From NCBI GenBank assembly GCA_963281255.1, contig OY725489.1, positions 6,076,523 through 6,140,522 of the forward strand: DNA of 64,000 nt, read 5' to 3'. Below, piece after piece: positions 22,660-33,933 of the stretch. Source of the stretch: Aphrocallistes beatrix (Eukaryota > Porifera > Hexactinellida > Sceptrulophora > Aphrocallistidae). Position numbers and translations under genes: made by a program. The notes under the pieces were generated by a model. The model was not told the origin of the DNA, did no database searches, and saw nothing but the letters and a program-made list of their open reading frames with translations. The stretch's first letter is position 1. Each line of letters starts with the position of its first letter.

Positions 22660-23135
22660 GGCTAAAGTTAATTGACTAAATTTGTAATATAGAAGTATTA
22701 TTAGTTTAATACTATGCATATATCAAGTAAGTATATGTGTGATAATACAAAAGTACCAAAATAGTATAGAAAAGGAATAGTTTTTGGTAAATAAACATTC
22801 AAGGAAGAACAAAAATATCTAATTAGGTTTCTTTTTTTTTAAATTTTCGCTTGTTTTCGATTTGAACTGACTGAAAGGGTAGCAAGGTATTCATATTTTT
22901 GATTTTATTGGATATGATACAGTTTGAAGTTGCGGTCAATAATTTAGCTAATATATCCCACTTGTGTGTACCACAACTGTCACACACAACTCTCCTTAAT
23001 TCAGTAATTCATCATATTCTATAACTGTGGTTGTTAACTGTATGAGGATACTTCTAGAAGGACCGGTAATAAAGCTATCGAATAAATTTGGCTGACTCTC
23101 GATTGAAGAGAATAATTTCTACTGCATAATAATTG
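22660..23135. other. Stretch without supported gene
   Basis: AT-rich; no supported feature. Confidence 0.4.
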
Positions 23136-23141
23136 CTGACA

Positions 23142-23630
23142 TCATATGACATCATTACTTAGCCATTTTAGTGAGCCTCGGTCAATGATCTGAATTAATC
23201 GATATTTAGACTTTAAAGGTTCTTCAATTTCCATTTCATTATTTTCTGTGAGAAATGAAAAACATGATTCACATTTATTAGAATGTTTGCAATAGATATG
23301 CACGGAATAACCTGCTATAAAGGAGAGTGATTGGAGCAATTGCTTGCTTAATTCTATTTCAGAATATCTTTAAATTGCAGGAAGATACGTCTCCAAGCTG
23401 ATAGAGGCACGAAAGTCTTGGTCACAAGAAGATGAGTATGATTCTAAGAAGTTCTTCAGTGGGACATCATCTTCTACAGTTTTTTCCGAAAATAATTTAA
23501 GAATGCTGGACAATTTTAACCACCGTTCTGTTTCAAGTATCTGGCAATAGTTGATGTGGTTCAGTGCACCTGACATCATTCGGTACAAGACAAAATGATG
23601 CTCGTTGTGATGTATTGGAGTTCTTACGTT
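23142..23630 (-). pseudogene. P-element-type transposase C-terminal part, inverted
   Basis: Reads right to left as HHFVLYRMMSGALNHINYCQ (about 23620-23560), ETERWLKLSSILKLFSE, then after a frame change LSFIAGYSVHIYCKHSNKCE (about 23330-23270) and LIQIIDRGSLKWLSNDV (to 23145). These are the final motifs of P transposases (FGLYRxxSGG, IAGY with Cys pairs, DRGGLKxPS). It continues where the plus-strand relic stops (NDPLGQYQ), but on the opposite strand, 0.9 kb away. Either the 3' end of one element was inverted or two copies are juxtaposed. Confidence 0.8.
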
Positions 23631-25551
23631 ACTAATCCTTTTATTTCCTTACCTCGCATTGCAGCACATAACTGGGAATTATTTAAAAGTTGTTTGATGG
23701 AATTATTTGTGATATGAGCTATAGCCCGCATCTTCCTCTCCCGAGTGAGCGGAGCGAGCGAGGGGGAGACAGGTGCTTCGTACCTGGGTCATTTTCCATT
23801 TCCCAATCTGTTGAGTAATTCTGTTCTTCCCTCTCCACTTCCTCGTTACTCTTATTCTCATCTTTCTCCTTCTCTCTTGCCTGACACCATACTTATTTCT
23901 TCGGGTCGAAATCTATCCAATCTTATTACTATCAAGCCGATTAAATCTTCCCCGCGTGCTCATCCTCATCTTATATCTTTCCATCTTCTCAACGCTCGGA
24001 ATCTTAGGACGAAATCCTCTCGTTTTCTTGATCATATATCTGGCCACCATCCTGACGTGGTTGCCGTACCGAGATCTGGTTTACGTAAAGGGATGCGGCG
24101 GTGAGAACTGAATGCACTTCTCTGTCGTGATTCCTTCACGCTGAAGTGCAATGCATCTGGTGAGGTATCATCTTTTGAGTTCTCAGATTGGACTATCTCT
24201 TCTTCTGGAATCTCATTTCGTATTATCTTAATATATCGGCCTCCATACTCAAGGAACCATCCTATTTCTACCTTCCTTGAGCAGTTCTCATCCCTCCTCG
24301 AAACCATCCTCTTATGCAAGGAGCCCCTAATAATAACTGGAGGCTTCAAAATCCATGTTGACATCCCTTCTGAGTCTATACAGTTCTCCGAGCTCCTGCG
24401 TTCTCTATCTTTTAATCTAGCATGTGAATCTGCCAACTCATGAGAAGGGTCACATTCTCGATCTGATAATATCTCGTTCTGCTGAGAGCATCATCTTCTC
24501 TGATCCCGCTCCTGTCCATCTATTCTCTGACCATTTCTCCATCTCTTGTAGTCTTTCGCTTTCCAAACCTTGTCTTTCCTCTCAGGAGGTTACCTATCGT
24601 TCCAAATCCATCAACCTCCCAATCTTTCTTGCTGATCTTGCTTCCTCTTATTTCTGTGCTAACCCACCTGATCATCTTGAGGAGCTTATAGCATCATATA
24701 GCAGTACTCTATCTTCTATCTATGATAATCATACTCCACCGCGAACCAAAATATAGTCATCCGTTCGCGTGTCCCTTGGTTCACCAGTACTAGCATCAAG
24801 CAGGCCAAGCGAGCAAGAAGGAAGGCTGAACGGAATTGGCACCAGTCTAATGACCTTGACCATTTGGCTGAATTCAAACATCAAAGGAATCTTGTGACCG
24901 ACCTGATGAACAGGGAACGTCGCAGTTTCTATTCTGATTGGATCAGTCAGTTATGTCATGACCAACGCTCACTCTTCCGTAAGGCTAACTCACTGCTCGG
25001 CTTACGCCAGTAACAGCCTCTACCACTTCATGCTGATAAGCCTGCTCTTTCTCAGGAACTCGCCAACTTCTTTGTTCTTAAGGAAAACAACATCCGTTCC
25101 ACCATCGATTCAAATGCATCATCGTCTTCCGTTACCCCCTCAGATAATTCCAACATCCAATTCCAACATCCTTTCCACCAATTCAAAGAATTATCTGAGG
25201 AAGAAATCGTTTCCCTTGTTTCCTCTGCTCCAAATAAATCCTGTATCCTAGCGGCCTTCATTAAGAGAATCGTAAATGGTTCCCTCTCCACTGGTCATTT
25301 TCCTTCTCCCTGGAAGCGCGCGCCATCATCTTGCCCAAACTTAAAAGACCAAATCTCGATCCCATCTTCTCTAACTATCTTCCTCTTAGCAATCTTTCTT
25401 TCATCTCTAAGATAGCTGAGAGGGCCGCTTCCATCCAGGTCGTGAATCATCTTACATTACATCATCTCTTCCCGGGACGCAGTCTGCCTATCGTCAGCAC
25501 CACGGTACGGAGACTGCGCTCCTGAAGGTCACGAACGACATCCTCCTTAGC

Positions 25552-26118
25552 ATGAATCGGCAACATGTATCCCTTCTGGTTCTTCTTGATCTTAGCTCGG
25601 CCTTCGACACTGTCGACCATACCATCTTACTCAATCGTCTCCAGTCACATTTCGGCATTTGTGACTCTTCTCTGTCTTGGTTTGAATCTTACCTCTCTGG
25701 TAGGACTCAATTCGTCTCGATTAAGGGTTCTGATTCCTCCGATATTCCGGTCCAACACAGAGTTCCTCAGGGTTCTTGTCTTGGTCCGCTTCTCTTCAGT
25801 CTCTATACCAGTCCCCTTTTCGACCTTATTAGGTCCCACCTCCCCGACATTCACTGCTATGCCGACGATACTCAGGTATATCTTTCATTTAAGCCCGGTT
25901 CCATCTCTTCTGAAGAATCTGCTTTCTCCGCCATCCAATCTTGCATCTCTGAGATCCGTTCTTGGCTCCTCACCAACAAGTTGCTTATCAATGACACCAA
26001 GACTGAGTTCCTTATAATAGGGACTCGTCAACAACTATCTAAGGTTCAAACTGATAGCATCTCTGTTGGTGAGTCGAGAATCTCTTCTTCCAAAGAAGTA
26101 CGGGATCTAGGAACTTGA
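25552..26118 (+). pseudogene. LINE reverse transcriptase domain
   Basis: Open for 188 codons: LLDLSSAFDTVDHTILL, SWFESYLSGRTQFVSI, VPQGSCLGPLLFSLYTSPLF, HCYADDTQVYLSF (catalytic Asp pair at about 25862), KLLINDTKTEFLIIGTR-like, and EVRDLGT followed by a stop at 26116 where Trp is expected. RT activity would need the preceding frames, which are broken. The piece joins in frame with 26137-26325 (IYNIRRIRKYLSREICETLV, SRLDYCNSLLY). Confidence 0.95.
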
Positions 26119-26739
26119 CTGGACAACACCCTCTCAATGTCTACTCAGGTCAGCAAAGTTGCCTCCTCCTGCTTCTACTACATCTATAACATCCGGCGTA
26201 TTAGAAAGTATCTCTCTAGGGAAATCTGTGAAACTCTCGTTAATGCTCTTATCACATCTCGTCTTGATTACTGTAATAGCCTCTTGTATGTTTCCCCCTC
26301 ATTCCTCATAGCTCGACTCCAGTGAGTCCAAAACAGTTCAGCCAGGTTTATCTACAATGTCTCCCGTACCTTCTCGTCATCTCCTCTCATCAACCTCCAC
26401 TGGCTTCCTGTTAAACATCGCATCCTCTTCAAAATTCTCCTCATAACTTACAAAGCCATCCATTTCCTTGCTCTGGATTATATCATCCAGTTTATACAGG
26501 GTAAGACATCCAATCGCACTCTATGATCATCCAACGCCATCCTCCTTGAACATCCTACTATTAAATCTTCCGAAACTCTTAGTGATCGTGCATTCACTTT
26601 AGCTGCGCCTGTTGAGTGGAATCTTCTCCCTCCGAGCATTCGGAATGCCCCTTCACTTCTGCTCTTCAAAAAACTCCTGAAAACTCATCTTTTCCGTATT
26701 GCACACGACACAGCCACTTAATTAAACACATTAATTTAA

Positions 26740-26825
26740 TTTCAGCGCATATACATACGTTACAAGCATGCATACATACATATACATACACATATATACA
26801 CATACATACGCACATGCATAAAATA
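26740..26825. repeat. (CATA)n-like microsatellite in the LINE 3' UTR
   Basis: Run of ATACATAC, TACATACATA and CACATATATACACA words. The Cys/Tyr-rich open frame on the minus strand here is an artefact of this repeat. Confidence 0.85.
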
Positions 26826-27157
26826 CACTTACTTTTATTGAATTGTACAGCGCACTTGAACATATTAATATGGAATCTTCGCTTTATAAATGCATATATT
26901 ATTATCTTTATTAAAGGTGAGCCCTCTTATTCCTCAATGCACCAACCTCTTCTGAGTACAGAGTTTGCATGTGAGGAAAATTTGAGCCGGCAGATCTAAC
27001 TCATTTTAGACACGAAAGATAAAATCAACAGAATTCATTGACTTGTATTCACATGTATAACGTACTATTAAATTGGAGATAATTATGGAATCATTAAACC
27101 TAAAAGAATCTTCATTAACAGCACTGCAGTCAAGTTCTACTGAATCATAGCTAGATA

Positions 27158-27508
27158 CAGTAGACCCTCGATTATCCGAACCTCGATTATCCGATACCTC
27201 GATTATCCGAACAGTGTGTTCGAGTACCACTCATTTTATCTGTGTTCGGATAACTGAAATAATGTTTAATAAATCAATTCCTTAAAAATATATGTTCCAA
27301 AATTGTGCGTAGCATTGTCAATTTGTTTGGCTATACATACGTGTAAGTAGTATTCAAATCATAATACGTTCTTTAATAACATCTAAGTTGGTACATGTGC
27401 ATTTAAGAGCGTAAAATACGTATTTCGCTTATCCGAACGATTTCACTTATCCGAACACCAATCTTTGAACTAACAAACGGAGGTGTTCGGATAACCGAGG
27501 GTGTACTG
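27158..27508. mobile_element. pogo/Tigger-type MITE, family CAGTAGACCCTCG
   Basis: Ends CAGTAGACCCTCGATTATCC and GGATAACCGAGGGTGTACTG, TA on both sides (27156-27157, 27509-27510). Internal TTATCCGAAC motifs repeat in direct and inverted form. This TIR type is common for Tigger elements. Confidence 0.92.
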
Positions 27509-27514
27509 TATAGA

Positions 27515-28890
27515 GAGCCCATTGGTGAACAGACAGCCCAAATGATGAGGCTTTGGGTATTCGTCTATATTCGAATCCTTACTGAAGCTTCATCTGCGAA
27601 CATGCCATCCTCCAAATGATTGGTGAAATTTCTCCTTACCCATTCAACTTTTAAAGGCGATTCTTATCCGACTACAACCAAATTTTCTCAGACAACAGGT
27701 GAATTTGCTACAGGCTTACATGGGGCCTTGTATGTCATGCTGCAGTATTACGTCACGTGTCAATTTCCCTCGCCTCTCACGTTTAATCGCCTGACTCAAT
27801 GATTTCAATTCTTTGATGTAGTAATCCCTGTTTATGGTGGTCTTCTCAGGCAACCAGTCGAGATGCATAATTCCTTCTTTATCCCAAAATAATGTTGTCA
27901 TTCTCTTCCAAGCTAATTTTGCGGCGTTTACCTTGATGGACAGGTTCATCACGTCTCTTCCACTATTTCGATTGACTTTTGCTCTCCGGTTCATAATAAT
28001 ATCTGCTAGGGTGGTGTAGTGGTTAGGGCGTTTGAATACCAAGACTTAGGTCGCGGGTTCTATCCTCGCTCTAGTCATTTGCATTTTACTCTCAATTACA
28101 TTGCTTCGGTAATGTAATCTGAGCATACACTCTTGCAGAACCTTAGTGAGCTGAAAGCACTAAGGATGTCATCTCGTTTAAAGGTAAAGTTAAGTCAGGT
28201 GCTATCTTTCTTGCCTACTGTTAGCCGAGTTTTTCTCTGTAACACTCTCATATGCATACAAACATGCCGCATACTACATCACAGTCAGCAACTATCAGTA
28301 GGTTTAGCACCTCACCTAGATTGTGAACCCCCTGAGAACATATTCGCATGGATTCGGGGGGTATATAAATCTATACACTTTTTAACTTTTTAATATAATC
28401 AAGAGTCATCCCCAGTTACAATAAGGTCTAAAAAGTCTTCCTCTGCCTTGTATTTTGACAGTATTTCTCTGCTAACTCTGACCCTTTCGAGTTTTTTCCC
28501 ATTTTAAAGAAGTTTTGGAACCCAACGCGCAGCTACCTTCGACATTTCCAGATCTTCAGTGATAATCGAATGTAGTGTTGATTTTGATATACCTACCCTC
28601 TCTTCTAAACCTCGCAGGGTGATTCGTCTGTCCTCGTACAAAATTGTTTGAACCCTCTCGATATTACTGCGTGTTTTTGAGGAGGTGGGACGACCAGGAC
28701 GAGGGTCATCATAGAGGTCTTCATCGCCATTATCAAAACGTGCGATACATCTATATATGGTAGTTTTCGAAAGACATTTATCACCGAAAATATCCTGCAT
28801 TTCACGAAGAATGTACGAGCCAGTCTTACCTTTTTTCTACTGGTACCAAATTATTTGTCGATTTCCTTCTTTGCTAAAATCCATCTAGTG
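27515..28890 (-). pseudogene. mariner transposase, split by a SINE
   Basis: N-terminal part 28884-28401: start MDFSKEGNRQI, a stop at about 28842, then MQDIFGDKCLSKTTIYRCIA, DDPRPGRPTSSKTRSN, RITLRGLEERVGISKSTLHS, ARWVPKLL, a stop, and IVTGDDS with the first catalytic Asp (TGDE block). The SINE at 28004-28390 interrupts here. The frame resumes at 27993: KRMTTLFWDKEGIMHLDWLP, TTINRDYYIKELKSLSQAIK, RRGKLTRDVILQHD (second catalytic Asp), then decays through shifted frames to about 27515 (HLEDGMFADEASV-like). Two HTH motifs and mariner order are clear. Inactive. Confidence 0.92.
28004..28390 (+). mobile_element. tRNA-derived SINE inserted in the mariner
   Basis: Head has Pol III boxes: A-like TAGTGGTTAGGG at 28017-28028 and B-like GGTTCTATCC at 28056-28065, 28 bp apart as in tRNAs. 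The body ends with CCCCCTGAGAACATATTCGC, ATGGATTCGGGGGGTATATA and an AT-rich tail. Flanked by imperfect 10-bp duplications TAATAATATC (27994-28003) and TAATATAATC (28391-28400). The mariner frame reads across once the insert is removed, which confirms the borders. Transcribed by Pol III and mobilised by a LINE in trans. Confidence 0.85.
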
Positions 28891-29105
28891 AAAAAGTAGC
28901 CTCTACAAATGAAACTGTATCCTGAAGAATACAGTTCCTAGGGTAAAGACTATATTGTAAAGAAGTTAGCCAATCAAGTTAGCTTTGTAATCTGATATTA
29001 GGCTTAAAAATGTAATGACTAGGATCTGAAGTCCATAAACCTCTTTACTAGAGTTCATCAACATGTATAACAATGATTTACAAAACCAATAGTTGTGATT
29101 GATGT
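28891..29105. other. Short stretch without supported gene
   Basis: No feature seen between the mariner and the next relic; mariner TIRs were not found. Confidence 0.4.
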
Positions 29106-29109
29106 CACA

Positions 29110-29715
29110 TTAAAATCTGGCTTTGACTCCTCCCCTATTTGACGTATCTGCTGTTCCTGAAACCTTGGTCGTTTCTTGAATGAAATATTGTCCTTTCCGA
29201 GCTATTTACTACTTTCAAATGCTTAAATCCCTCTGCGTCACGTACAAAACTTGCGTGCTATCCTTTCTATTTTTTCTCCTCTGTGTCACAAATAACCCTT
29301 TCAGAATTCTCATATCGTAAAATATCCCCGTTCTCATATTCATCATCAAAACAATGTACTATGTTCACCGAATTCACTCCCTTTTATTTCCCACGTATTC
29401 CTGTTCCCCCAGTCTTTAAAATCTATCTCCAGAATTTCAGGGTGATCTAACCATGCCTGAACCGATCTTCGAGCTCCCTGAGGTGATTCATTTCCCAAGA
29501 TAAGACACGCTTCATGTAGTGGAGCCTTGGCCTTTTCTGCCCCCCTCATTTAAATGAGTAAAGAAAAAACTTTTTTGCTTGGTTCCCATTCCGAGCGACA
29601 GCTTTTTAGCATTTCGCTTTGAGGATCTACCAGAGTGTTCAAATTCTCAAGCAGTATTTTGTGTCGCACGATTGACACCGAAATATGCTGTGCATCTGTC
29701 ACTTTATGTTCCCCC
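29110..29715 (-). pseudogene. Unidentified protein relic
   Basis: Right to left: HKVTDAQHISVSIVRHKILL, NLNTLVDPQSEMLKSC, SEWEPSKKVFSLLI, a stop, MRGAEKAKAPLHEACLILGN (29549 down), ESPQGARRSVQAWLDHPEIL, DFKDWGNRNTWEIKGSEFGE, a frame change, DDEYENGDILRYENSERVIC, and a further shifted piece (AEGFKHLKVVNSSERTIFHS, about 29240-29180). The ordered, well-composed segments in adjacent frames show a once functional protein of at least 180 residues. I do not recognise the family; retroelement-encoded or processed gene are both possible. Confidence 0.6.
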
Positions 29716-29885
29716 TTTTCCCATTGTATCTAAATTATCAATAACATGTTGATGGGCATTCTTAAGAGTACTCGTATAATACAAAATTCAAGTTTCCTAT
29801 GATACTCTTTCATTCCTTTTTAAATGAAACCAGAGAAATAGCAAATCCATGACCTAATCTATAGTACTATTCACTAATTTTGGAC

Positions 29886-30655
29886 CAGAGGTGATCCAGA
29901 TCCAATTCAGAGGAGGGGCAGAGACTATATTAGGGGGGAAGGGAAGCCTTCTCAAGTTCATAACTAATTTTCAATATATAATCTAAGGGCCAACTGTTTT
30001 AGGAAACTTGTTTCAGCTCCAAAATGACATTTTCTGAGGACGCGGGTGGGCAGATTTCATTTTTATCATCTCATTATTTAATGATGTTATCATTAATTTG
30101 ATGTACCAAGAGCATATTACAAGACGGAGGAAGAAAAACAGGTGACTACAGCCAATATTTATTTTTCAATGTTTTCATGCAAATATTATGAAGTGTTGTA
30201 GTCCCAATGGCGCTCTATTTGTGTTGTGATTGAGCAAATTAACGGATCATTTGAAATTAAGCGAGATTATGAGTAAATAATGACAACATGACAATATTGT
30301 GCGGTAGCCAAATTTTATAGCGAGCGATGGAGGTGAAACAAGCGCTTCCTATTAACACTGGGCCTACATAGCTTAAATTTAATAAATACAATAATATATG
30401 CAGATAGTGAGTAATAATGTACGTAGATGAAAATACTTATATTATTCTCAAAAACCATACATTGTTATGGTTTGTAAAGAATCAAAAAATATTTTAATTT
30501 GAACCATAACTATTATTCTTTTGAAATAATATAAGTATTTTTATATACTTTCAATTCATAATAAAAGTAAGAGGACAGTCTTTTAATTCGAAGTTCCCAG
30601 CTTGGGGGCAGCAGGGGAGGCTGGTAATATATCAGGGGGGCTATACTGGATCCGC
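29886..30655. mobile_element. hAT-like non-autonomous element (candidate)
   Basis: Left end CAGAGGTGATCCAGATCCA and right end TGGATCCGCCACTG match inverted hAT ends of the CAGNGGNGGATCC type. Subterminal GGGGGGAAGGGA and GGGGGGCTATAC also mirror each other. Inside, 30428-30540 forms a large hairpin (ATACTTATATTATTCTCAAA ... AATAATATAAGTATTTTTAT). No 8-bp target duplication was recognised, so borders are approximate. Confidence 0.6.
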
Positions 30656-30894
30656 CACTGATTTCCTCCGTGAATTGTTTAGGAGATACATGAGAGTCTT
30701 AGTTTTAGACTTCAAATGTCCTTAATTGCCCATGCAACTCTTTATCAGAACAAAATATAGTTTTTTAATTGTTTACATTGTGTATAATGTCACAGTTTAC
30801 TATCACTATTTGCGAAAGATAATAATCAAAACACAATATGAATGATATTATAATGTAGTTGATTGTAGCACGAACTATACTAATTAACCGAAAA

Positions 30895-30965
30895 CGGTGT
30901 TTGAACACTTGGTTATTTCCCATACAAATAGTACTAAATGGGTCTATTCATAGAATCTACATTAT
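30895..30965. mobile_element. Fragment of a Tc1-type MITE
   Basis: Contains TTTGAACACTTGGTTATTTC and CCATACAAATAGTACTAAAT plus GGGTCTATTCAT, the subterminal block of the family at 9911; both ends are missing. Confidence 0.65.
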
Positions 30966-31289
30966 CCATAGTAAAGGGTTTCTAGTTATTTTTTCTATTA
31001 TATTATAAAATTGTCAACTTGCGCCACCAGGGGTTATTCACAACCATTATGTTTAATAATAAAATTGGAAATATGTGGCATTTTATTAATTCGAATGTGT
31101 CTATTTTCAATATGGATATGATTAGTTATTTTCCTTAAATATTCTCAATAATATGATCATAAATCGAGGTACTCGAGTACAATTTTCTTTCAAACAAGCG
31201 CGCTTCGCTTGCTTGCGCTACGCGGCTGGAGGACACTTTGTGTCCGACGGAGGCGCCCAAAGGGTGCATGGGGTAACATTGATTAATTA

Positions 31290-32064
31290 CAGGGTTAGGC
31301 ATAAGTTCTGCACCAAGCTTTATTAGGCATAAAATTTCTTATACTCAAACAATCTCAGTTATTATGGTCTTTAGAGATTGTAATTAGAATATTCTCAATG
31401 ATTTTAAAATATTTATCGAGTCTAAGACCTGGAACTGTGTTTTGTATGGTGAGTTTTCTGGAGAAAAAATGTGTCCTTGCAGACAGCGAAAAAACGAGAT
31501 TCAGGGACCACTGCTTTTCAAATTATCTTTCTAGAGTCGTCAAATTCTAGGAAAAATTAGCTCTCACATTATCCTCATATACTCTAAATTTGTAGAAATA
31601 TACGATGTTCAGATCAGTGTATTTTGAGGACCAATTGGATCAGATTTTTTGGTGATGTGGAAAAAGTGTCATTTTGGGTGATTTTGCAAAATGTACCGAA
31701 TTTGAACTCGTGAAATAATATCTTACTCCCGTTCTGATAAATGAAATCGATGGATTTATGAAATATTTCCATGGTGAATGAAAGGTATCTGGTGCTAAAT
31801 CGTCATAGAACATCGATTATAGAGACATTTTTTACAGAAGCAGTGGGCCCTGATTCTCGTTTTTTCGCTGTCTGCCAGGACACATTTTTTCTCCACAAAA
31901 CTCACCATACAAAACACAGTTCCAGGTCTTAGACTCGAAAAATATTTTAAAATCATTGAGAATATTCTAAATACAATCTCTAAAGACCATAATAACTAAG
32001 ATTATTTGAGTATAAGAAATTTTATGCCTAATAAAGCATGGTGCAGAACTTATGCCTAACCCTG
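31290..32064. mobile_element. Long-TIR MITE, family CAGGGTTAGGC
   Basis: Ends CAGGGTTAGGCATAAGTTCT and AGAACTTATGCCTAACCCTG, TA on each side (31288-31289, 32065-32066). The inverted repeat extends about 200 bp inward (AAGACCTGGAACTGTGTTTT pairs with AAAACACAGTTCCAGGTCTT; AAAAAATGTGTCC pairs with GGACACATTTTTT). No coding sequence. A second, truncated copy is at 59073-60867. Confidence 0.92.
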
Positions 32065-32074
32065 TATATAGGAG

Positions 32075-33643
32075 CATAGCCTATTCAATATAAGTCCTGG
32101 TATCAACCTCAAAATTTGGACTGGAATGAAGAAGTGAATGGGAGTTAATAGTAAACCACAACTACGTATTTTGTATGGTAAGTAAGTATAAGCTCTACAA
32201 ACTTTCGATCAACCTTTTGTTTACTATTTGAATATTTTTTTCATAAATATTTTACCCTAGCCCACTAAAATGCAGTTCTATAACCTTTTTGACTTAAATT
32301 TATATCTTTTGATTTATTATTAGCTGCTTTCCTATCTATTTTCACGATATCTGCTGTTCTGTTTTCCGGATGTAGAGTAACTATTATCCCCGGGTTCGTG
32401 TAAATTGTGAACCTATTCTTGTAGTCAAACGAGATCTGTATTTCAACGAATTGATGATTCTGAGAATATGAAGAAATACAGTTGGAACGCGACAGGACAG
32501 TTCATTCAGGAAGGCAGTGGGCATTTGAGATGGGACCGGGGCCTGAGAGTTAATCCTTTTCGATCTTGTTACGAGTTCACACTCATTAAATGAAGTGCTG
32601 TTCTAGAGTTTAGTAAAACCTGCCTCCTGTGACGATTAATGAAGCCCTCACCAGTCAACTCGTACCACTTACCAACATACTACATGCAAACTCGTACTAC
32701 ATACCAACTCGTAATAAGTCGACAGGAAATCCTGCTTTTCGTGTTGTTTTTACAGACATCTCATCCAGAATGCTATAGAAATATTTCATTTTGGTAATTG
32801 ATACGAGTTGGCTGGTTCCCTTGGAAACCACTTAAAGAATTTACTTCCAGGAAAATTGTGCCAGGCGAAGTGCTAGCAATTGATGATATACTTCTATGAG
32901 ATGACTACAATATCTTATATACTTGTATTACAATTATCGACAAGCAAACGGGCTGATAAGGAGAGAAAAGGATGGAAAAATGGAAAACTCGGGATTCTCA
33001 ATTCAACTCTTGATGATAGGTTGGCAAAAACTTCCTCTACTGTAGAGACAGTCTCTGTCTAGTACGATGTGGCAAGAGTGAAGACATCGCAGCAACCCGA
33101 TAATCTCCGGAGAAAAGAAGTCCACCAAGCTTGGTGCCCACGAAAATAATGATATTGAATGAAATCGATGCTGGACAGGCATTATCCGACTGCTTACAAA
33201 GTCGATTTTGTCCTCGAAAGTTTTGAATGAAAGCTACTCACTCATCTAAAATTTATCTTCTTAAGGTTTTATCAAAAATTGTTTGAGGTCGTTATATCCA
33301 CAGAAGATTGGAAACAAAATATTGACAAAGAGATCGAGAATAGAAAACGAGGATAGAAAGAGATGAGAGCGAGTTTTCACGAACATCATGAATTTACTGT
33401 TATTTTAACATAGTTTTTACAAATCAAACAAAATATTGTTGTTTTGAATGATAATAAAAATTAATAAAGTTAAATTCAATTACATTGCTAGATTTATGAG
33501 TAGATAATATCAGGAAATGGAAGTTTTGATTACATTAAATAGCTTTTAAGCTAAGCAAACATATTTTTAAGAATTTAAATTCCCATCCTCTACTTCATCC
33601 ATGGTACATTTGATACCTGACCTTATATTGAGTAGGCTATTAT
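32075..33643 (+). mobile_element. 1.57-kb TIR element with 8-bp TSD (hAT- or P-like), copy 1
   Basis: TIRs of about 75 bp: CATAGCCTATTCAATATAAG and its partner near 33643 (CTTATATTGAGTAGGCTAT); inner TIR TCCTGGTATCAACCTCAAAA. Flanked by TATAGGAG (32067-32074) and TGTAGGAG (33644-33651), 7 of 8 matching. The interior has decayed coding traces shared with copy 2 (GTGCTAGCAATTGATGATAT, ATCGACAAGCAAACGGGCTG), but no recognised transposase. Confidence 0.82.
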
Positions 33644-33933
33644 TGTAGGAGATAACATCTTTAAATACTTCTGTCCTACTGTTATAATCGATATCTCACG
33701 AAAACTCACCAAATTTGTCGATTTAAAACAAATTGTTATGGTATGGAGTTATGATCGAAAAATTGAAACTAATTATAAAGGGTGACAATGACGTCATAAT
33801 TCCATGATGAATCGTTTTTTCTGCCTGGCGTCAGAACTTCGCCATAGTCAAAAGACTCCCACTTGCCATAAATCAGCTTTCTATGCCTGGCAGTTTCTTT
33901 AATCAATTCGTTACAGATATATCTTTATAGATA

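Larger units (their letters stand above)
23725..26915 (+). mobile_element. CR1/L2-type LINE, nearly full-length ORF2, decayed
   Basis: A GC-rich 5' leader (GAGTGAGCGGAGCGAGCGAG, 23741), endonuclease from about 23940 (LISFHLLNARN ... HHPDVVAV), EN middle (TLKCNASGEVSSFEF; GGFKIH where GDFNIH is expected), FSDHFSIS at 24523, linker to 25330, RT 25331-26325, the thumb/C-terminus with LHWLPVKHRILFKILL (26395-26450) and a final FKKLLKTHLFR (26672-26705), then a 3' UTR with GTACAGCGCACTTGAA and a CTTTATT end at 26915. At least eight stops or frameshifts. A related 3' UTR piece lies at 60905-61000. Confidence 0.95.

Noticed and set aside
26666..26863. Cys/Tyr-rich minus-strand open frame
   Set aside because: Reads through the CATA-type microsatellite of the LINE 3' UTR.
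28004..28075. Possible functional tRNA gene
   Set aside because: It has A- and B-like boxes but no full cloverleaf and continues into a SINE body with target duplications.
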